Shown here: positions 10,858 to 24,400 of the stretch, piece by piece
Layout: each line of letters opens with the position of its first letter
Numbering within the stretch: position 1 is the first letter of the stretch
NCBI GenBank assembly: GCA_950097015.1
Contig: CATNEN010000038.1
Span: forward strand, 19,440,001 to 19,504,000
Origin: Macrostomum hystrix
Lineage: Eukaryota > Platyhelminthes > Macrostomidae
Direction of reading: 5' to 3'
DNA: 64,000 nt
The notes under the pieces: model-generated
The model's database searches: none
What the model saw: the letters and a program-made list of their open reading frames with translations, nothing else
What the model was told of the DNA's origin: nothing
Position numbers and translations under genes: made by a program

Positions 10858-12045
10858 GTAGGCTTTCATAAAAAGAAAGGCCCATGATTTCTTCATGATG
10901 ATTTTTATATTAGCGGCAAAATGCAACCGCTTATTTGGATGAAAGACTTAAAATTAACTGCAGTTCCACTGCAATTTAAAGATAAAAGCTAAATTCTAGA
11001 TCAAAATAGTATTCTAAGCTTTGTCTACGGCACAATGTGCTCTTGGGCGATACAGTAAGCACCAATTTTTAATGCGTATTGGACACCTGAGGCCTTAAAT
11101 ATTTATATATATATATATGGATATTCTCAGATGCTATTTTTTCAACTCTAAACTATTTTTTTGCTGCCAAAACATGACAATGACACTGAGTTGTATTTCC
11201 TTAATTTTGTTTTTGTTTTATTATCCCTGATATTTATAACCTTTAATCACCATTTCTTACATTGCCTGTAAATTAAAGAACATTCCATTACAACTAAACA
11301 CAAGCTATTCAGAAGCTACTATTAGTAATATGCTATTGTTCTAGGTGCTCATAATGATACCAAAGCAAGCCTGTAATAAAAAAGTAACTATTTTGAAAGC
11401 TAGAAACAAGACTTTTAGTGCCTATATTAGCACTTTTACACAAAATTGACACTAGAAATTGTTTGTCACATTCTTAATTAACTTTTTTAGAAAAAAACAA
11501 AAGGCTTATTTTTTTATAAAATTAAAGTGCACTGAAATGCATAGAGCAAATAAGTCACTGAAATTCAGAGCGAGCATATTTTATTATAATTTCCGTTTTA
11601 TTTAGCTAAAATCTCTTAGGAGTGGATAGCAAAATTTACTGAGGACGTTAGTTATGATTTTTTAAATCATGAAACTGTTAATGCACGAATTGCCATGGAG
11701 ACAAGAAAACTAAAAGAACAGAATAGAAAATAATAGGTATAGACAGACAACAGGCAAGCGCCATGTTTCATTCATAGGAGAGTGAATCGGGTAAAATTGC
11801 ATTTTTGTATGCATATCGAATTTTTTTAAAGTAAGTTAAAACGTGCGATGTATATGCTGAAGTAGCTACTGCTAGTAGTTAAATATAGTAATTTATAATT
11901 AAAAATATATAAGTGTATAATGAGTACTGAGAGGAAGACTAAAAGACAATCTTTGATTAAACAGGGAAGCAACAAAAGAATAAATAGCACAACTTTTGGT
12001 AGCATTCGTCTCTGTGGGTAAACATGAGATACATTTATTTACATT
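10858..12045. other. 3' flank of the SH3 gene, AT-rich
   Basis: No gene is seen. AATAAA at 11375-11380, about 520 bases after the stop, is a possible polyadenylation signal. A short TA run lies at 11101-11118. Confidence 0.45.
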
Positions 12046-14030
12046 AGATACAGGTGGTTTGAGGTGGATGTACATTAGAAACATGTGGGTTGAGGTGGAT
12101 GTACATTAGTTACGGGTGGGTTGAGGTGGAGGTACATTAGTTCCGAGTGGGTTGAGGTGGATGTACATTATTTAGGCACGGGTGGGTTGAGGAGGATGTA
12201 CATTAGTTCCGAGTGGGTTGAGGTGGATGTACATTATTTAGGTACGGGTGGGTTGAGGAGGATGTACATTAGTTCCGAGTGGGTTGAGGTGGATGTACAT
12301 TATTTAGGTACGGGTGGGTTGAGGTGGATGTACATTATTTAGGTACAGGTGGGTTGAGGTGGATGTACATTATTTAGGTACAGGTGGGTTGAGGTGGATG
12401 TACATTAGTTACGGGTGGGTTGAGGTGGATGTACATTAGTTCCGAGTGGGTTGAGGTGGATGTACATTATTTAGGTACGGGTGGGTTGAGGTGGATGTAC
12501 ATTATTTAGGTACGGGTGGGTTGAGGTGGATGTACATTAGTTACGGGTGGGTTGAGGTGGATGTACATTAGTTACGGGTGGGTTGAGGTGGACGTACATT
12601 GTTATGGGTGGGTTGAGGTGGACGTACATTAGTTACGGGTGGGTTGAGGTGGACGTACATTGTTACGGGTGGGTTGAGGTGCATGTACATTAGATACAGG
12701 TGGGTTGAAGTGGATGTACATTAGTTACGGGTGGGTTGAGGTGGAGGTACATTAGTTCCGAGTGGGTTGAGGTGGATGTACATTATTTAGGCACGGGTGG
12801 GTTGAGGAGGATGTACATTAGTTCCGAGTGGGTTGAGGTGGATGTACATTATTTAGGTACGGGTGGGTTGAGGAGGATGTACATTAGTTCCGAGTGGGTT
12901 GAGGTGGATGTACATTATTTAGGTACGGGTGGGTTGAGGTGGATGTACATTATTTAGGTACAGGTGGGTTGAGGTGGATGTACATTATTTAGGTACAGGT
13001 GGGTTGAGGTGGATGTACATTAGTTACGGGTGGGTTGAGGTGGATGTACATTAGTTCCGAGTGGGTTGAGGTGGATGTACATTATTTAGGTACGGGTGGG
13101 TTGAGGTGGATGTACATTATTTAGGTACGGGTGGGTTGAGGTGGATGTACATTAGTTACGGGTGGGTTGAGGTGGTTGTACATTAGTTACGGGTGGGTTG
13201 AGGTGGACGTACATTGTTATGGGTGGGTTGAGGTGGACGTACATTAGTTACGGGTGGGTTGAGGTGGACGTACATTGTTACGGGTGGGTTGAGGTGCATG
13301 TACATTAGATACAGGTGGGTTGAAGTGGATGTACATTAGTTACGGGTGGGTTGAGGTGGAGGTACATTAGTTCCGAGTGGGTTGAGGTGGATGTACATTA
13401 TTTAGGCACGGGTGGGTTGAGGAGGATGTACATTAGTTCCGAGTGGGTTGAGGTGGATGTACATTATTTAGGTACGGGTGGGTTGAGGAGGATGTACATT
13501 AGTTCCGAGTGGGTTGAGGTGGATGTACATTATTTAGGTACGGGTGGGTTGAGGTGGATGTACATTATTTAGGTACAGGTGGGTTGAGGTGGATGTACAT
13601 TATTTAGGTACAGGTGGGTTGAGGTGGATGTACATTAGTTACGGGTGGGTTGAGGTGGATGTACATTAGTTCCGAGTGGGTTGAGGTGGATGTACATTAT
13701 TTAGGTACGGGTGGGTTGAGGTGGATGTACATTATTTAGGTACGGGTGGGTTGAGGTGGATGTACATTAGTTACGGGTGGGTTGAGGTGGATGTACATTA
13801 GTTACGGGTGGGTTGAGGTGGACGTACATTGTTATGGGTGGGTTGAGGTGGACGTACATTAGTTACGGGTGGGTTGAGGTGGACGTACATTGTTACGGGT
13901 GGGTTGAGGTGCATGTACATTAGATACAGGTGGGTTGAAGTGGATGTACATTAGTTACAGGTGGTTTGACGTGCATGTACATCAAGTTAAGGGTGGGTTG
14001 AGGTGGATGTGCATTAGGTACAGGTTATAT
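12046..14030. repeat. about 2 kb minisatellite with a 615 bp higher-order repeat
   Basis: Basic units of roughly 24-33 bp share GGTGGGTTGAGGTGGATGTACATTA-type sequence with ATTTAGGTACG or GTTCCGA spacers. The order of unit variants repeats with an exact 615 bp period: blocks beginning at 12121, 12736 and 13351 are almost identical. By eye only one substitution (GGTGGATG to GGTGGTTG near 13171) separates the middle block from its neighbours in the compared part. Open frames of 73 residues recur once per block and are not genes. Confidence 0.95.
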
Positions 14031-14984
14031 TCGCAAACGGCGAGTTAAAAAAATTGCCATAAAAACAACAAAAAAGATGCAAATTTCAAGCAAAGCGCAC
14101 TTATTAAAAGAAGGCAGCGATAGCAATCAGAAAAATGTCTGAAATGTGCAAATAAATGAAAGATAATTCAACACAAATTTAGTCTGCGATTCGATTTCGC
14201 ATTTTATCATTCGGAAGAAGAAAACAACTAAATAGCAAGCAGTTTTGCTGTTATATCAAGGCAAATAGTATTCTATACTCAAATAAAACAGAATGCAATG
14301 CTGTTAACAAAGATGATAAGATAAAATTAGTAACAGGAATCAGAAGAGCAAATGAACATTGGCTTAAATAGATATCGTCTTGTGACGGCTTGTGTAGTTT
14401 TGAGTAAAAAAGCAACACAAACACTGTCGGACACAGCAAAAACAATCATTAAAACAAAACAGCGACAGGGGTAGACAAAATATGGAATCTAGTCATAATA
14501 TTATCATTTGATTTGAGCAAGCATAGCATTTTTGCTCTATATTCACAGCTAAGTGTGACGCAAAAAGTATAACAAATTTTATCTGAATAAAAAGCTATTA
14601 AATAGTAGTTTAATCTGTACTATTAACGAAGGTTAAAATTTAAAAGAAAGCGAACAATAATTTAGAAATAGAAGTACAAATATGCTGTGCATATTCAAAC
14701 ACAAGAGCCTGTTAAAAAAAGCTCTTTAAAATTCAGTACTAAAAACAAAAGAATTCGGAAACAAAAATAAAATTTTGTAGTGGATAATCGTCTATTTATG
14801 TCATGTTAAGAAAATTATCAAATAATAAATTTTAAACATGGAATCACGTTAGGACAAGCAGAAAAATGTAATATATTCATGCTGAGATATTTCATGTTTT
14901 GTTTTCGGACAATAATTCACTGAGGTGGTTTTAAAAGTCTTTTTTGGTAATTTGATGATGATTGGTCAGGCCAATGTACACTAG
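14031..14984. other. AT-rich intergenic DNA
   Basis: No coding-like frame is seen between the two minisatellites. Several AATAAA-like strings occur on both strands and none is placed convincingly. Confidence 0.4.
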
Positions 14985-15340
14985 GTCGAAGGCGGGCGGT
15001 GATTGGTTTGGACAATTTACGATGGAGTCTAGGCGGGCGGTGATTGGCTTAGACAATTTACGATGGAGTCTAGGCAAGCGGTGATCGGTTTAGATAATTT
15101 ACGATGGAGTCTAGGCAAGCGGTGATCGGTTTAGATAATTTACGATGGAGTCTAGGCGGGCGGTGATTGGTTTAGACAATTTACGATGGAGTCTAGGCAA
15201 GCGGTGATCGGTTTAGATAATTTACGATGGAGTCTAGGCGGGCGGTGATTGGTTTAGACAATTTACGATGGAGTCTAGGCGGGCGGTGATTGGTTTAGAC
15301 AATTTACGATGGAGTCTAGGCGGGCGGTGATTGGTTTATA
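14985..15340. repeat. 41 bp minisatellite downstream of p190RhoGAP
   Basis: A 41 bp unit (AATTTACGATGGAGTCTAGG then CGGGCGGTGATTGGTTTAGAC) is repeated about 8 times. Two sub-types, GGCGGGCGGTGATTGG and GGCAAGCGGTGATCGG, are interspersed. The array begins about 110 bases past the stop codon and probably lies in the 3' UTR or flank. Confidence 0.9.
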
Positions 15341-15452
15341 GTAGAGGCAAGTTTTGATTGGATAGGCTAGTGAGTGTACACTGTAGTAGAGGTTAGTGCT
15401 GATTGGTCAGACGAGTGTGTACACCGGAGTACACCGTTCACACGGTTGGCAG

Positions 15453-18400
15453 CTAATCGAACATCTCCGGGTGGTCGATGATGGTCTCAACAACGCACTG
15501 TAGAGCATCCCGATTGGCCAACAGCACCATAGGATCTGAGAACGGCATGAGGGTGGGAGCCCAGCACAGTGCCAGATTTGCTGAAGTCATCTTGGTCACA
15601 GAGGCCGCTTTGGCCAGCCTGTTCAGGTGTTGAGCTAGGCGCCTCAGGCAGGCCTGTTGGTTTGAGTCTAGCTCAGCGCGCAGCAGGCCGCCAAGCTCAG
15701 CGGGACTCTGGCACAGAGGTATCAGTCGACTCAGCAATAATTCCGGTAGTACAGGCGGCGTTAGCTTGCCCACAATCTGTTTCAGAGCCGAGGTGACGGC
15801 GAACAGGCACGGCCCAACGGTGGCCAATTCGTTTGGGTGAGTCAGCAGCAGGACGACAGTGTCGGCGATTTCGTAGGCGTTGCCGCCGACTCGATAAACG
15901 CCCTCGCTGTTCAGCCCGCCGTTGGCTTCAATGTAGGCAGCGCAGGCGGTGATGCAGAATGGAACTCCGGACGAAGGCTCCACCTGCAGCCGAGACCAGC
16001 TCAGCGGGCCGATGGCTGGTGGAGCGGCGCCAGCGCGACGGCTCTGCTTATGGCGCAGTTGGCCTCGGCTGCCGGCCGCCTTCGACCTGATTGGACACGA
16101 TGGGAAATGCTTAATTGCGATTGGCTAGGTAGGTAGGGATTTCAGAGTTATAGAAGATATCTGAGTGTTTTGAGTAGGGATATAAATGGTTTGAGTTGGG
16201 ATCTGGACAATTTGAGTTGGGATCTGGACAATTTGAGTTGGGATATGGACAGTTTGAGTTGGGAAATTGACAATTTGAGTTGGGATCTGGACAATTTGAG
16301 TTGGGATCTGGACAGTTTGAGTTGGGATATGGACAGTTTGAGTTGGGATCTGGACAGTTTGAGTTGGGATATGGACAATTTGAGTTGGGATCTGGACAGT
16401 TTGAGTTGGGATATGGACAATTTGAGTTGGGATCTGGACAGTTTTAGTTGGGATCTGGACAGTTTGAGTTGGGATATGGACAGTTTGAGTTGGGATATGG
16501 ACAGTTTGAGTTGGGATCTGGACAGTTTGAGTTGGGATCTGGACAGTTTGAGTTGGGATCTTGACAGTTTGAGTTGGGATCTGGACAGTTTGAGTTGGGA
16601 TCTGGACAGTTTGAGTTGGGATCTGGACAGTTGGCCTCGCAGCGGAATCGAGCTCAGGGACCTTGGTGCGAGAAAACAAACGCGTTAGACCGCGCAGTCT
16701 ATTGGCCCCATAGTTTGTAGAACCAAGCGATAACCATATTTCAACCATGACTGGACCTGGCCTCCAGTTCATCGCCAGTGAATGCTTGATTGACAGAACC
16801 AGCAGCAGCAGCAGCAGCAGCCGCAGCAGCAGCGTTCGCGGCGGCTCTAGCGGAGCCAACCATCTGGTATGCTCCCAATGGCATGGCATTGCAGGCGTCA
16901 GTATATGTGGAATCAGGCAGAGGCACAGCCGCTGCAGATGGAGTCAACACTCCGCCTGGCCTGGCGACACTGTCCGGCGGTGAAGCGTACACCTCCGGCA
17001 TAGTGGCCACTGTCAGTTCAGTTCGCCGCAGTTGCAGTTGGCTATCTTCACCGTCGCCTAGCGGAGTGTAGTACTGCGGCTCTGGATCGTCAGAGCAGGG
17101 CAGATAATAGGAGCGAGCGGACATCGGCGAGGACTGCAGCATCGGCGGGTCAGCGATTGTTCGCTTCAACGAGTGCAGGCTCCTAGCGGCGTTGGCTACA
17201 AAATCTGACAATATCAGCGCGCCCTGCGGATCGTCGAGTTGAACGGCCTCCGTGGCGCCGCTGATGCCGAAGCCGACGTTGACCAAGAGGTATGGAGTGC
17301 GAGGACCGCTGGCTACTGCGGTGGCGAACTGCTTGGCGCAGTTGATCGACGCCCTGCGACTGGCGTTGAATACGATCAGCAGGCTAGTTGGAGGCTGATG
17401 CTGCGATGTGGCCAACTGCTGCTGCTGCTGCTGCTGCTGCTGGTGATGAAATCGGAGAATTCGCCAGGCCCGATGAAACGAAGCCAGTCGAAGTAGCATG
17501 CAGCTGTTGTCGGCGTGCCCGACGCCGGATCCGCCGGAGCCGTTGCTGATGGCCGCGGAGTTGGCAGCGGCCACTATTAGAGCGTCGTGGCCGGCCCGCT
17601 GCAGTTGATGCGCTGAACGACGCAGCGGCAAAGCTGCCAGGAGGCGCGAGACGCAGCCAGGCAGGTCTGGATCGCCGCAGACCAGTGCGATTAGCAGAGT
17701 CGAGGACGGAGCCGCCGAGGCTGCCGATGCGATGGACGCCGACGACGAGGACGATGACGCAGCCGCTGCCGCCGCCGCTGCGCCAGATAAAGAGGCGGCC
17801 GCTTCAACAGCCGCCGGCAGTAGGTGAGTTAGGCAATCCTCGGCTAGCTGTCTGAGATTGTCGCTGATGCCGCTGCCGCCGCCGCCGCCCCCGCGTCTGC
17901 CGCCAATGGGCGACGAGGAAGTCGACGAATTGGCTTCGTCGCTTGATGGCGATTGTCGGCGCTGATGCGACGGCGGCTGCGGCGGCAGTGACGTCGGCTG
18001 CGACTGCTGTTGGCACTCGAAGTGACGACCGCGAATAGAGGCAGCCAGCTGACGGCCTTGGCCGAGCAGTGCGGCGTCAGTGGATGAAGAGAGACAGCAG
18101 ACGGCTGAAATCACAAGAAATGCGAGATAATCTACTTTTGTCCACTAACAGCTTACGAGAATGGACACTAAACAACACGAGAGGCCGAGCTGGGGTGAAT
18201 GTAAATTGGGACAAGGGGTAGGGAGAGGCCGAGCTGGGGTGAATGTACATTGGGGCAAGGGGTAGGGAGAGGCCGGACTGGGGCGCGTGTACATTGGGGC
18301 AAGGGGTAGGGAGAGGCCGGACTGGGGCGCGTGTACATTGGGGCAAGGGGTAGGGAGAGGCCGGACTGGGGAGGGTGTACATTAGGGCAGGGTTAAGAGA

Positions 18401-21400
18401 GGCCAGGCTGGGGCGGGTGTACATTCGGGAAGGTTTGATAATATTATAATAAAGCCTTCTAAAACCGTTGCAAAGCCACTTGCCAAATCGAGAGTCAACA
18501 ACAGCACTGTCTGATTGCTGCGACTGCTGCTGCTGTGGGGGTGTCGGTGGCTGCTGCTGAGTGAGCTGATTGTGGGCTGGCGAGCCCGGACCGAGGCACT
18601 CGTAGGTGCTCTCCTCCTCGTAAGCCGTAGCCGCCTCCCTGAGCGCCGGCACCGTGTTCACAAACGCCCTGGCTTCGTCCAGACTGCCAGCAAACTCGCC
18701 GGAGTACAGCAGAATGCAGGTTGGCGCCGTGGCGCCACCGCCACCGGACTTGTCTTCGGGATTTGACGAGGCCGCGGCAGCAGCGGCGCGCAACTGCGCC
18801 AAAGTTGGCGTCTTGAGGTCGACTTGTAGAGGCGGGGCGCCTTCAACCAGTTGAAAATAGCCGGGCTGTTGGCGGAGGTGCCGGCAGGCGCGCTTGAACT
18901 GGCGGATGAGCTGCGGCTGGCCCAGCAGGAGCAGCTGCGGCACGGACACGTGACCGCGCCGGTGCTCAGTGATGGCCTCGGGGACTACAAAGTCGGCGCA
19001 CGGGCGCAGGTGACAACCGGACGGCTCATTGGGCAGGTCTAGCCAGGCGCGAGCCAGATCTTTCGCCTTTGGCGTCGCTGCTGTTCGAAGCAACTGCAGG
19101 AGGCCGGAGCAGCGAAGATCGCGCTTCATCAATTTGGCGGCTCGGCGAACATCTTCATCTGTTGGATTGGACTCCTGCATAGTAAGGAAACAGAATGGGT
19201 GTCGAATTGCTCACAATTGAAAAAAATACTTTTACTGCCACTGTAAGTAGCGTATATAGGCCAGCAAAACATATTTAATACAATTTGCCAAGTATCTTCC
19301 CTTTATTACTGTCACTATTAGTAGAGTAGGTGGGCCATGCAAATAAAAAAGAAAATTATTAACAAGGCCATAATTTTAATTTTCTACAAAATGTAAATGC
19401 ACCCAGGCATATTATCGTGATATTGATCAACGATATTGAGGACTTCTCGCTTCATTTTTTGTCTCTAAATGTTCTTATTTTTATATGCAACTTTCGATAA
19501 ATGTCTGAGAAAGTAATGAAATAAATTTTCGCAACATATCGGGAAAGCCGATTATAAAAAAAAAATAAATATTTGGCAATTTAATTTAAGTAAAAACTAT
19601 GTTGGTAAAAGCAGTTTTTGCAGTTTAAAATACAGCTTTTGATACATATTGGAAATGTTGCTAGAATTACATTTCGATACATAAATATTTTTAGCGGATA
19701 CATTACTAACAGTAGTATATAAAAATACTTACAAACACGGGAACCAGTTCCGGCCGTTCCAGTAGCCACTCTTGAACTTCGGCTAAAGCCAGTCGTCGAC
19801 CTTCGGCTTGCAAATCCGGCAGAGCGGCCAGCAACTCAGATAATCCGTGCTCAATAATGGCAGTCTGCAAGGTGGCCTGCGGCACCAGGCGGCCGAGGTC
19901 TTCCAGGCTGGCCGCCCCGGCCAGGCATGAAGGCGACTCACGCAGCGAGGCCAACAGCTGAGACTTGAGGATTTCCCGGCGCTGATGCTTGAGCACCCGA
20001 TCACGGTGCTCCTGCGATCCAATAGACAGGTTGAAATGGGACTTAATAAGTATAATTGGATCATTGGGATTAGAATGTAATGATTTTGATGGTTAGAATT
20101 GAATATAGAGATGGGTTGGGATTAGAATTGAATATAGAGATGGGGTTGGGATTAGAATTGAATATAGAGATGGGGTTGGGATTAGAATTGAAGATAGAGA
20201 TGGGGTTGGGATTACAATTGAGGATAGAGATGGGATTGGGATTACAATTGAGGATAGAGATGGGATTGGGATTACAATTGAGGATAGAGATGGGATTGGG
20301 ATTACAATTGAGGATAGAGATGGGATTGGGATTACAATTGAGGATAGAGATGGGATTGGGATTACAATTGAGGATAGAGATAGGATTGGGATTACAATTG
20401 AGGATAGAGATGGGGTTGGGATTAGAATTGAATATAGAGATGGGGTTGGGATTAGAATTGAAGATAGAGATGGGGTTGGGATTAGAATTGAAGATAGAGA
20501 TGGGTTGGGATTAGAATTGAAGATAGAGATGGGTTGGGATTAGAATTGAATATAGAGATGGGGTTGGGATTACAATTGAGGATAGAGATGGGTTGGGATT
20601 AGAATTGAATATAGAGATGGGGTTGGGATTACAATTGAGGATAGAGATGGGGTTGGGATTAGAATTGAAGATAGAGATGGGTTGGGATTAGAATTGAAGA
20701 TAGAGATGGGGTTGGGATTAGAATTGAAGATAGAGATGGGTTGGGATTAGAATTGAAGATAGAGATGGGTTGGGATTAGAATTGAATATAGAGATGGGGT
20801 TGGGATTACAATTGAGGATAGAGATGGGGTTGGGATTAGAATTGAAGATAGAGATGGGGTTGGGATTAGAATTTAATATAGAGATGTCGTTGGGATTAGA
20901 ATTGAAGATAGAGATGGGGTTGGGATTAGAATTGAACATAGAGATGGGGTTGGGATTAGAATTGAGGATGAATTTGGGATTGGGATTACAATTGAGGATA
21001 GAGATGGGGTTGGGATTAGAATTGAAGATAGAGATGGGGTTGGGATTAGAATTGAACATAGAGATGGGGTTGGGATTAGAATTGAGGATGAATTTGGGAT
21101 TGGGATTACAATTGAGGATAGAGATGGGGTTGGGATTAGAATTGAAGATAGAGATGGGGTTGGGATTAGAATTGAACATAGAGATGGGGTTGGGATTAGA
21201 ATTGAGGATGAATTTGGGATTGGGATTACAATTGAGGATAGAGATGTGGCTCCAATCAGAGTAGTGGTCACAAAGACTAACCGAAAACAGCTGACCAGTC
21301 TCAGTCTTGTTGATGAGGAAATTGTACGGAATTCTCGAATCCAACGAAGCCAAATAATCCCGATTCTCATGCCAGGCGTTTGTAACGCTGACAAAGTGCT

Positions 21401-24400
21401 GGTCTCCGCCTATCTGCAGTAGCCGCTTAACAACGGAATCGTGGCGCTGCAGCCGAGACGGGTCGGCGGTCTCCAGCGGATAGGCCTGTTCAAGCAGCTG
21501 GCCTAGGCGTTGTCGGATTACGCCTCGACGCTCAGCGACAGCCCGGTCACGGAGGGAGGTCATAAACCTGGGCAGGGATTTTCGGGCCATTTATCCTCCT
21601 TTTACAATGAGCACTCCATCCATGTGATTACTTTATAGCCCAAATGAAATAGCTTTGAAAAAATCTCCCTTCCGTTCCTTCAAATCTCCCCTCCGTTCTC
21701 CCTAAATATCCTCTTCGTACTCCCTAAATCTCCTTTTTGTTCTCCCTAAATCTCCCCTCCGTTCTCCCTAAATCTCCCCTCCGTTCTCCCTAAATCTCCT
21801 CTTCGTTATCCCTAAATCTCCCCTTCGCGTTCTCCCCTCCGATTATTCTAAATCTCCCCTCAGATCCTCCCAAATCTCCCTTCCGTTCATCCCTAATTCT
21901 TCCCTTCGATCTCCTAATCTTCATCTCTCCTTCGTTGTTAATATTCCCTCCCTCTCGGGAAATCTCCCCTCACTCCTCCCAACAGTACAAAAACTCACCT
22001 ATCGAACTCTCGCTCAGCTGTTGCGGTGCCAAACAGGGCAACAAAGGCGGCCACCTCGGGCCTACCGGCATTGGAATTCAACCAAGCGTCAAAGGCGGCC
22101 CTGTTAGTTGACTGTTGAAATGCGCCGCTCGGACTCAGCGTGGCAATCAGGGATTCCCTGAAGCCCAAATTAGCCGACTCGCACGCAGCCTGGTGGGCGG
22201 ACAGAGCTTCAGCGTAGGGCGTTGGTCTTAGACGATTTTTTTCAATAGCTCCAGCCAACAGGCGAAATGCTTCGTCAACGTTGACGCCCAGATGTGCGGA
22301 GGTCTCAACGGTGCCGACTAAATTAGCCAGCGGTTTGGCCGCCTTTCGCAGAGCCTCCATCTGGCGCCCGTGCGACTCCGTCGATTGGTTGGCTAGCAGG
22401 TCCATTTTGGTGACAGCCAGGACGCAGGGTCGCTTGGCTTTGGCTGCAGAGGTTGGCAAAGTCGCTTCAGTGTTGAAATTATTGGAATAGAAATTGCCTA
22501 TTGCCTAAACTCAAATAACCCAACTTTTATTTGAAAGTAGGTTCGCTTTGTTGCTTAATCTTATACTTTTCTAGTTGAATCTCACTCCATCCTACTTTAA
22601 TCCCACCCTAATTTAATTGAATCTCACTCAATCCTATTTTAATCTCACCCTAATTCAGTTAAATCTCACTGCATCCTACTTTAATCTCACTCTATTTTAG
22701 TTAAATCTAATTGCATCCTACTTTTATCTCACCCTAATCTAGTTAAATCTCACTCCACCCTACTCTAATCTAACCCAAATTAAGTCAATACTCACTCCAC
22801 CCTACTTTAATCTCACCCGAATCTAGTTAAATCTCACTCCACCCTACTCTAATCTAACCCAAATTAAGTCAATACTCACTCCACCCTACTTTAATCTCAC
22901 CCGAATCTAGTTAAATCTCACCCTATAATTTTCTCACTCTTCTCACTTTTTTCACTCTCTATTCCGCTCAGACAAAGTGAGAGTGTACACTCCTTGACGA
23001 CGAGAAAGTCAGGGCAGATGTACACACCTGTGCCTGTGTGCATAAGAAGTCAGCGGAATGGGCAGAAATTGTCTCCTCGCTGGCTGCAGGTCTATTGTCC
23101 TGCAGATGTACCAGTGCTCACAGACTTCCAGCAGATATTTCTATAGCTTTAGCAGTAGCATCCCAAAGCAGAGCAATCTGCTAGGTCACTCACCCAGAAA
23201 TGGAGCCAGCTCCTTGAGAAAGGCGCACTGGCGTTCAAAATTAGCCGAACCGTCGAAACAGATGACAAATCCATTGATTAGCAGGGCACCGTCTGGCGCT
23301 CTCACTTTAGGATAATCGTCTTCAAATCCCAATTGATCCCAACAGATCCAAGCTAGCTTCTGGCTAGTGTACAGTTTAGTAGCCGTGCACCTAACAACAT
23401 AAGGCTCGCTGTAGCTGAACACTTTCAGATTGGCATCGTTGGCTATTTCAGTCTGCTCAACAATGTGAAACAGCTGATGTGTCTGAGACAGCTGGCCTGT
23501 GCCCCAGTAGATCCAGTGGGTGCTGCGCAACACTTGGCCAGCAAAGTCAGGCTCCGACACAATGGAACTGTGCCTGCGGTGAGACACAGGGAGATTGTAG
23601 GTGAGACAACGAGGAGATTGTAGGTGAGACAAAGGGAGATTGTAGGTGAGACAAAGGGAGATTTTAGGTGAGACAAAGGGGAGATTGTAGGTGAGACAAA
23701 GGGGAGATTGTAGGTGAGACAAAGGGGAGATTTTAGGTGAGACAAAGGGGAGATTGTAGGTGAGACAACGGGGAGATTGTAGGTGAGACAACGAGGAGAT
23801 TGTAGGTGAGACAACGAGGAGATTGTAGGTGAGACAACGGGGAGATTGTAGGTGAGACAACGGGGAGATTGTAGGTGAGACAACGAGGAGATTGTAGGTG
23901 AGACAACGAGGAGATTGTAGGTGAGACAACGAGGAGATTGTAGGTGAGACAACGAGGAGATTGTAGGTGAGACAACGAGGAGATTGTAGGTGAGACAACG
24001 AGGAGATTGTAGGTGAGACAACGAGGAGAATGTAGGTGAGACAACGAGGAGATTTTAGGTGAGACAACGAGGAGATTGTAGGTGAGACAAAGAGAGATTG
24101 TAAATGAGACAAAGAGAGATTGTGGGTGAGATAAAGAGAGATTGTAGGTGAGACACAGGGAGATTGTAGGTGAGACAAAGATAGATTGTAAATGAGACAC
24201 AGGGAGATTGTAGGTGAGACAAAGATAGATTGTAAATGAGACACAGGGAGATTGTAGGTGAGACAAAGGGAGATTGTAGATGAGACAAAGGGAGATTTTA
24301 GGTGAGACAAAGGGATATTTTAGGTGAGACAACGGATATTGAATTTTAGGTGTCACAAAGAGAGATTGTAGGTGAGACAACGGGGAGATTGTAAGTGAGA

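Noticed and set aside
12121-13572. Three identical 73-codon frames at 615 bp spacing as a gene family
   Set aside because: They are translations of the minisatellite's higher-order repeat. They have no independent start context or coding bias.
16170-16688. Long WDLDSLS-type repeat protein on the plus strand
   Set aside because: Antisense translation of a 21 bp intronic minisatellite of p190RhoGAP.
20080-21264. LGLELNIEMG-type repeat proteins
   Set aside because: Products of the 30 bp intron 4 array. Only the short exon segment 21282-21567 on the minus strand is real coding.
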